NCBI RefSeq assembly: GCF_000014345.1
Contig: NC_009879.1
Location: 821,501 to 885,500 of the forward strand
Direction of reading: 5' to 3'
Length of the DNA stretch: 64,000 nucleotides
Origin: Rickettsia canadensis str. McKiel
GTDB lineage: Bacteria; Pseudomonadota; Alphaproteobacteria; Rickettsiales; Rickettsiaceae
The translations under genes were made by a program, and so were the position numbers. Below are positions 59,199 through 64,000 of this stretch, piece by piece. The first letter of the stretch is position 1. Each line of letters begins with the position of its first letter. The notes below the pieces were generated by a model that did no database searches, was not told the origin of the DNA, and saw nothing but the letters and a program-made list of their open reading frames with translations.

Positions 59199-59918
59199 AT
59201 GCAAAATAAAAAACTTGATTCTAAAAATTGTTATTATATGTATGGGAAACATCCTGTATTTTCTGCTCTAAACAATCCAAAACGTCAAATTGAAAATGTT
59301 TTATGTACTAGGGAAATTTTTGATGCAAACAAAAAATTAATAGGTACTAGATCTTATGAAATTGTTAATAACGATATTTTATCTAAATTACTAGAAAATC
59401 AAACACATCAAGGAATAGCCGCAAAAGTTAGACCAATTTTTTCTTACAATCTAGAGGACATAGATATAAAAAACCCAAAATGTAAAATTACAATTCTTGA
59501 TCAAATAACAGACACACAAAATATTGGAGCAATTATTCGCAGTGCTGCTGCTTTTGATATAAATGCTATACTATTACCTCAAGATAATGCGCCAAATGAA
59601 AGCGGTGGCATAGCTAAAGCGGCGTGCGGTACTTTAGAATTAATACCTATCATTAAAGTTACTAACTTACGCTCATGTATGAATTATCTTAAAAAACACG
59701 GCTTTTGGATTATAGGTCTAACAGGTTCTGCAAATGACTACTTTACCAATAAATTCATTACCAATAAAATAGCACTAGTATTTGGTTCGGAAGATAAAGG
59801 CATGCGAAAATTAGTTGAAAAAACATGTGATTATTTAGCAAAAATCCCTATTTCTAAGAGAGTAGAAAGTCTTAACGTATCAAATGCCGCTTCTATAATT
59901 TTTCACTTATTATATTAG
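59199..59918 (+). CDS. rlmB: RNA 2'-O-methyltransferase, TrmH/SpoU family (RlmB-like)
   Basis: 239 residues. An N-terminal substrate-binding domain (YMYGKHPVFSALNNPKRQIE, ENQTHQGIAAKVRP) precedes the knotted SPOUT domain. Motif 1 is DTQNIGAIIRSAAAFDI, motif 2 is IALVFGSEDKGM and motif 3 is LNVSNAASI. RlmB methylates a guanosine of 23S rRNA (G2251 in Escherichia coli numbering). Target assignment rests on the GKHPVxxAL N-terminal type. The gene is transcribed away from tRNA-Tyr. Confidence 0.92.
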   Translation: MQNKKLDSKNCYYMYGKHPVFSALNNPKRQIENVLCTREIFDANKKLIGTRSYEIVNNDILSKLLENQTHQGIAAKVRPIFSYNLEDIDIKNPKCKITILDQITDTQNIGAIIRSAAAFDINAILLPQDNAPNESGGIAKAACGTLELIPIIKVTNLRSCMNYLKKHGFWIIGLTGSANDYFTNKFITNKIALVFGSEDKGMRKLVEKTCDYLAKIPISKRVESLNVSNAASIIFHLLY

Positions 59919-60022
59919 ATATTACATCTAAAAATCTTTTTAATAAATCAAATATTGTTTTTTGTTTACTTCGATAATAAATATTTATTCTACTTAAGGA
60001 ACTAGGTTCTATGAAAAAATTA

Positions 60023-60069
60023 ATAAGATTTTTTCTGAAATAGTTATTCCTATTTTAACAAAATCTTAT
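60023..60069. repeat. Hairpin repeat, ATAAGATTTTT family, copy 2
   Basis: ATAAGATTTTTTCTGAAATAG pairs with the later CTATTTTAACAAAATCTTAT around TTATTC (given here in two parts). It matches the copy at 3649-3696 in sequence, orientation and right flank (ATAATTTG then GCAAAAAA). Confidence 0.65.
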
Positions 60070-60176
60070 AATTTGTGGCAAAAAAGAACAAAAATAGATT
60101 AATTTAATTTTCCACACACAAGAAGCTAAATTTTAAATCATAACTTAGTTATATCAATTAATATGAGAGCAAAGTT

Positions 60177-60462
60177 ATGAAAAGGCAAGCAAATAAACAA
60201 ATTATCGAGAGTTTTGAAAAACAATTAGAAATATTTATAAACGAATTTGCAGAAGAAGAGATAACACAGGATATATAAACAATTTTTTAATAAAGTAATC
60301 AACAATCTTAAAAATGAAAGATTAATTAATAATACTATATTTGATATATATAAGGGTAAAGCAATAATTACTAAACCTATATATTCCAATTATATCGAAT
60401 CTTCCAAACCTAAATATAACGAACATTGGCAAAAATTTATAGTTTTAATCGTAATCTTATGA
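60177..60462 (+). pseudogene. Unrecognised small gene, probably broken
   Basis: A 33-codon frame (60177-60278) reads MKRQANKQIIESFEKQLEIF, with a charged end INEFAEEEITQDI. A frameshifted continuation to 60462 reads FFNKVINNLKNERL, then GKAIITKPIYSNYIESSKPK and YNEHWQKFIVLIVIL. Together they look like one former protein of about 90 residues. I do not recognise it and give no function. Confidence 0.4.
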
Positions 60463-60623
60463 TAGAATGATAGAAAGCACATTAGTATTTATTGCCAAGA
60501 ATCTAAAAAGTGTTTTTAAAAGATAAATTATATTATTACTAAATTAGCCAAGCAATTAGATTAAATGCAGTAAGTGATCATTTTATGAACAAAATAGATA
60601 ATTATATAATAATTTAACAATTT

Positions 60624-62015
60624 ATGAAAAATTATAGAACCGAAAGCGATTCTTTTGGAGAAATTCAAATAGAAGAAAAATATTATTGGGGGGCTCAAAC
60701 TCAAAGATCTTTAGAAAATTTTAAAATAGGCAGGCAAAAAATGCCTGAAATTTTAATTCGTGCTCTTACTATTTTAAAAAAATGTGCAGCACAGGTTAAT
60801 CATGAGTTTGGTGATTTAGAAGCTAAAATCGCTACAAGTATTGATAAAGCCACGACTAGAATTCTAAGTGGTGAATTTAATGATAATTTTCCTTTAGGAG
60901 TTTGGCAAACAGGTTCAGGTACACAAACAAACATGAATATGAACGAGGTTATTGCCTCTATTGCCAATGAAGAATTAACAGGCAAGAAAGGCGGTAAATC
61001 TCCGGTACATCCTAACGATCATGTTAATAAAGGACAATCATCCAACGACTCTTTTCCCACTGGTATGAATATAGCAACCGTACTTGCAACTAAGCAGCAA
61101 CTGATACCGGCTTTGAATAATTTACTTACCTCTTTGCAAGACAAGTCAAAAGATTGGGATAAAATTATAAAAATAGGACGTACACACTTGCAGGATGCTA
61201 CTCCTTTAACTCTTCAACAAGAATTCTCCGGATATATTACACAAATAGAGTATGCTTTAGAACGCATAGAGGATGCATTAAAAAAAGTTTATCTACTTGC
61301 GCAAGGAGGAACGGCAGTCGGTACAGGTATTAACTCACGGATAGGATTCGATATAAAATTTGCTGAGAAAGTAGCAGAGTTTACCAAACAACCTTTTAAG
61401 GCAGCTCCTAACAAATTTGAAAGCCTAGCTGCCCACGACGCACTAGTAGAATTTTCGGGGACTCTTAATACTATAGCAGTTAGCTTAATGAAAATAGCAA
61501 ATGATATAAGGCTGCTTGGTTCCGGTCCAAGATGTGGTCTTGGTGAGCTGCATTTACCTGAGAATGAGCCTGGTTCTTCAATCATGCCAGGTAAAGTAAA
61601 CCCTACGCAAGTCGAAGCTTTAACAATGGTTTGCAGTCAGGTGATGGGGAATCATGTTACGGTTACTATTGCCGGCTCAAACGGACAGCTTGAACTTAAC
61701 GTATTTAAACCCGTAATAATATATAATATCCTACAATCTATTGAGCTACTATCCGATAGCATCAATAGCTTTGTTACTCACTGTATTAAAGGTTTAGAAC
61801 CTAACATAGCACGTATTAATGATTTACGTAATCAATCTCTAATGCTTGTTACAGCTCTTAATCCACATATCGGCTACGATAATGCTGCAAAAATAGCTAA
61901 AGAAGCACATAAACATGGAATAACTTTAAAAGAAGCTGCTAAAAAACTCAATTTTTTATCGGAAGAAGAATTTGACAAAATAGTAGTGCCTGAAAAAATG
62001 GTTGGGCAATACTAA
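60624..62015 (+). CDS. fumC: Fumarate hydratase class II
   Basis: 463 residues; an iron-independent tetramer converting fumarate to malate in the citric acid cycle. Conserved regions: [51 protein letters not shown] and the superfamily signature [13 protein letters not shown]. Length is typical. It stands alone between spacers rich in relics. Start ATG at 60624, where the family N-terminus [13 protein letters not shown] begins. Confidence 0.98.
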   Translation: MKNYRTESDSFGEIQIEEKYYWGAQTQRSLENFKIGRQKMPEILIRALTILKKCAAQVNHEFGDLEAKIATSIDKATTRILSGEFNDNFPLGVWQTGSGTQTNMNMNEVIASIANEELTGKKGGKSPVHPNDHVNKGQSSNDSFPTGMNIATVLATKQQLIPALNNLLTSLQDKSKDWDKIIKIGRTHLQDATPLTLQQEFSGYITQIEYALERIEDALKKVYLLAQGGTAVGTGINSRIGFDIKFAEKVAEFTKQPFKAAPNKFESLAAHDALVEFSGTLNTIAVSLMKIANDIRLLGSGPRCGLGELHLPENEPGSSIMPGKVNPTQVEALTMVCSQVMGNHVTVTIAGSNGQLELNVFKPVIIYNILQSIELLSDSINSFVTHCIKGLEPNIARINDLRNQSLMLVTALNPHIGYDNAAKIAKEAHKHGITLKEAAKKLNFLSEEEFDKIVVPEKMVGQY

Positions 62016-62245
62016 ATTCTCTTTATCTTTACATTATATTATAATATAGACTAGTATTAAACTAGTTTATTTTGTGTATACTCTTCTGAAATGAAGAGTT
62101 AGATATGAAGTTCAACTTGGAACAGAGCAAGGCATCTGTAAGCTGAAGAGTCAAGCGTATACTCAATTGAGCATCTGAGGACTTACAAAGACGACATAGC
62201 CAATTTTTCAACTTAAGTATATTATATATAATACAACATATACCT
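62016..62245. other. Spacer after fumC holding a palindromic repeat
   Basis: About 230 bases. A short palindromic phrase ACTAGTATTAAACTAGT is at about 62051, and the repeat at 62105-62217 fills the rest. No gene seen. Confidence 0.4.
62105..62217. repeat. Palindromic repeat, same family as in the virB operon
   Basis: Aligns to 27133-27250 over its whole length: GAAGTTCAACTTGGAACAGA versus GAAGTTCAATTTGAAAAAGA, AGAGCAAGGC versus AGAGCAAGAC, and the shared right end CATAGCCAATTTTTCAA. The arms pair less well than in the other copy, so it is an older or more decayed insertion. Confidence 0.7.
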
Positions 62246-62745
62246 AACCCAATCAATTTATTTGAAGCACAAACCCATTCTCAAACCTAATACAATGTGT
62301 ACGAGATGACAAATAAATGACTATCTGGAAGTATAATATGCCAATTGCCAAACTGATGTCTATAACAGAAAGACCTCAAAATTTGCTGAATTTAGTAAAG
62401 GCAAGACATTATAATTATTGTATGAAGCATGGAGCTACAGTACCATATCTTTGGAAACTTGAAATAACTAATATACTTAGTATTAGAAAAACATAATAGA
62501 TTATATGTAGCCGATACCGTTAAATTTATAGATTTATATAATGCTCTACCTCTTAACATATAAAATTTTAATTTTTCCATACATGACATTACACAAGCTG
62601 CAAGAAGCAACAATCTTACTATATATGATACAACTTATTTAATGTATGAAGGACTGCCCATAGCTATAACAATAAAGCATTAACCAAAGCATATCATAAT
62701 AACGACATTCTGCTATTAGAAAAAAATAATACGCATTTTTCATAA
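62246..62745 (+). pseudogene. Decayed Phd/VapC-type toxin-antitoxin pair
   Basis: Antitoxin-like pieces INLFEAQTHS (the FEAKTHLS phrase) and MPIAKLMSI come first. Then follow PIN-toxin pieces: KHGATVPYLWKLEITNILSI (about 62420), RLYVADTVKFIDLYNALPLN (about 62500), HDITQAARSNNLTIYDTTYL (about 62580-62640) and LPIAITIK. The order matches vapBC-type modules, but stops and shifts occur throughout. The second-to-last block keeps the IYDTTYL Asp. Confidence 0.75.
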
Positions 62746-62808
62746 AAGACTATGGAAATTTTAAAATCTTTTATTATACTTAAACATAAATTATATAAAT
62801 AAATTATC

Positions 62809-64000
62809 ATGGTTTTAAATATAAAAGCTCCTGAAAATATAGTATTAAAGCCGACTATTACGGTTTTCGGCGTTGGAGGTGCAGGTAGTAATGCGGTAAA
62901 TAATATGATTAGTACTAATCTGCAAGGTGCTAATTTTGTAGTAGCTAATACCGATGCACAATCGCTTGAGCATTCTTTATGTACGAACAAAATACAACTT
63001 GGTATTTCTACGACTAGAGGTCTTGGGGCAGGAGCTTCTCCTGAGATCGGAGCACTCGCTGCACAAGAATCAGAAAATGAAATCCATAGTTACCTAGAAA
63101 ATAGCAATATGGTATTTATTACAGCAGGTATGGGAGGTGGGACAGGTACCGGTTCTGCACCGGTTATTGCACGCATTGCTAAAGAACTAGGCATCCTTAC
63201 GGTCGGAGTAGTAACTAAACCTTTCTACTTTGAAGGTGGTCATCGTATGAAAACTGCCGATAAAGGGCTTATTGAATTACAGCAATTCGTTGACACTTTA
63301 ATTGTAATACCAAACCAAAATTTATTTCGTATTGCCAACGAACAAACGACGTTTACCGATGCGTTTAAAATGGCAGATGATGTATTACATGCAGGTGTTA
63401 GAGGTGTAACAGATTTAATGATTATGCCCGGACTTATTAATCTTGATTTTGCTGATATTAAAGCAGTAATGAGTGAAATGGGTAAAGCAATGATGGGTAC
63501 GGGTGAAGCTAGCGGCGAAGATAGGGCAATTAAAGCAGCAGAATCTGCAATTTCAAATCCTTTACTGGATCATAGCTCAATGTGCGGTGCAAGAGGAGTA
63601 TTAATTAATATTACCGGCAGTGCTGATATGACCTTATTTGAAGTTGACAATGCTGCTAATAGAATTAGAGAAGAAGTCGACAACCCGGATGCTAATATTA
63701 TTTTCGGTTCAACATTTAATCCAGAACTAAAAGGGATTATCAGAGTATCAGTAGTTGCTACCGGCATTGATGCCGATAAAGTACCGACATATAAACCTGC
63801 AATAGCTAAAACTACCAATACAGTTGCTGAAGAAGCATATAACAAAGTTATAGCACAACCTACTCAAATAGAAGAAATCCCTGATTTTAACAGCTACAGT
63901 ACCGAAAATATTGAAATTACCGATTCTCCAATAAATAAAAATTTTATTGGAAATGAACATGAACTAGGATTACATGTAAACACTTTCAACAAATCTGAAG
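62809..64000 (+). CDS. ftsZ: Cell division protein FtsZ (5' part, runs off the window)
   Basis: At least 397 residues are visible from the ATG at 62809 ([20 protein letters not shown]). FtsZ is the tubulin-like GTPase that forms the division ring. Seen: the N-terminal [14 protein letters not shown] nucleotide loop, the tubulin signature GGGTGTGS, the T7 catalytic loop [11 protein letters not shown], and then the start of a variable linker from about residue 330. The conserved C-terminal FtsA/ZipA-binding peptide lies beyond the window. It is isolated from ftsQ and ftsA here. Confidence 0.98.
   Translation, partial: MVLNIKAPENIVLKPTITVFGVGGAGSNAVNNMISTNLQGANFVVANTDAQSLEHSLCTNKIQLGISTTRGLGAGASPEIGALAAQESENEIHSYLENSNMVFITAGMGGGTGTGSAPVIARIAKELGILTVGVVTKPFYFEGGHRMKTADKGLIELQQFVDTLIVIPNQNLFRIANEQTTFTDAFKMADDVLHAGVRGVTDLMIMPGLINLDFADIKAVMSEMGKAMMGTGEASGEDRAIKAAESAISNPLLDHSSMCGARGVLINITGSADMTLFEVDNAANRIREEVDNPDANIIFGSTFNPELKGIIRVSVVATGIDADKVPTYKPAIAKTTNTVAEEAYNKVIAQPTQIEEIPDFNSYSTENIEITDSPINKNFIGNEHELGLHVNTFNKSE

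Larger units (their letters stand above)
59919..60623. other. Spacer with a hairpin repeat and coding scraps
   Basis: About 700 bases between rlmB and fumC. It contains the hairpin repeat at 60023-60069 and two short open stretches (60177-60462). No intact known gene is visible. Confidence 0.45.

Noticed and set aside
5611..62217. Palindromic repeats considered as a CRISPR array
   Set aside because: Copies are dispersed, diverged and lack regular spacers; no cas genes are present.

Overview
The window reads as a Rickettsia chromosome (Alphaproteobacteria, obligate intracellular). Evidence seen directly: very AT-rich DNA, an rvh-type VirB/VirD4 secretion cluster with doubled virB8 and virB9, many dispersed palindromic repeats of the Rickettsia type (some inside or at the ends of genes), ThyX thymidylate synthase, and long stretches of decayed genes. 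I cannot fix the species; pseudogenes of an Sca-type autotransporter, a Fic protein and gene-transfer-agent (GTA) genes suggest a spotted-fever or transitional-group relative rather than a minimal typhus-group genome.

Layout. 1-4.1 kb: 5' part of mnmA, a membrane-anchored glycosyltransferase-like gene, then decay including a hisC-like aminotransferase relic. 4.1-8.2 kb: ctaG, rpoH, tolB, thyX, with palindromic repeats between them. 8.3-10.75 kb: relics of a YgjP-like metalloprotease, rpiB and vapC around a degenerate M23 lipoprotein and a vapB. 10.9-16.4 kb: mutS, a CysQ-like phosphatase and two DUF2608-like secreted proteins, one carrying an antisense RPE1 insertion in its N-terminus. 16.7-23.8 kb is a gene graveyard: a GTA/phage tail gene (+), a Fic gene (-), an Sca autotransporter (-) and a GTA portal gene (-), all broken.

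23.9-33.2 kb: Ppx/GppA phosphatase and the type IV secretion genes. virB7-virB8-virB9(short)-virB10-virB11-virD4 run on the minus strand; a second virB8 and a full-length virB9 diverge on the plus strand from a 520-bp AT-rich spacer with an inverted repeat. virB7 is a 59-residue lipoprotein gene that is easy to miss. 33.2-39.4 kb: an Mrp/Mnh-type cation/proton antiporter cluster (one C and three D-like subunits) interrupted by two decayed vapBC-type toxin-antitoxin pairs; the last D-like gene carries an in-frame palindromic repeat. 39.4-42.8 kb: ptrB and rodA.

43.3-59.0 kb: tRNA-Val, rpsT, then the merged S10-spc-alpha ribosomal superoperon (rplQ back to rpsJ, minus strand), tuf, tRNA-Gly and tRNA-Tyr. 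59.2-64 kb: rlmB, fumC, a further toxin-antitoxin relic and the 5' part of ftsZ. Functionally the intact genes cover translation, cell shape and division, ion homeostasis, envelope maintenance and effector secretion. The non-coding parts record ongoing genome reduction and spread of small palindromic repeats.
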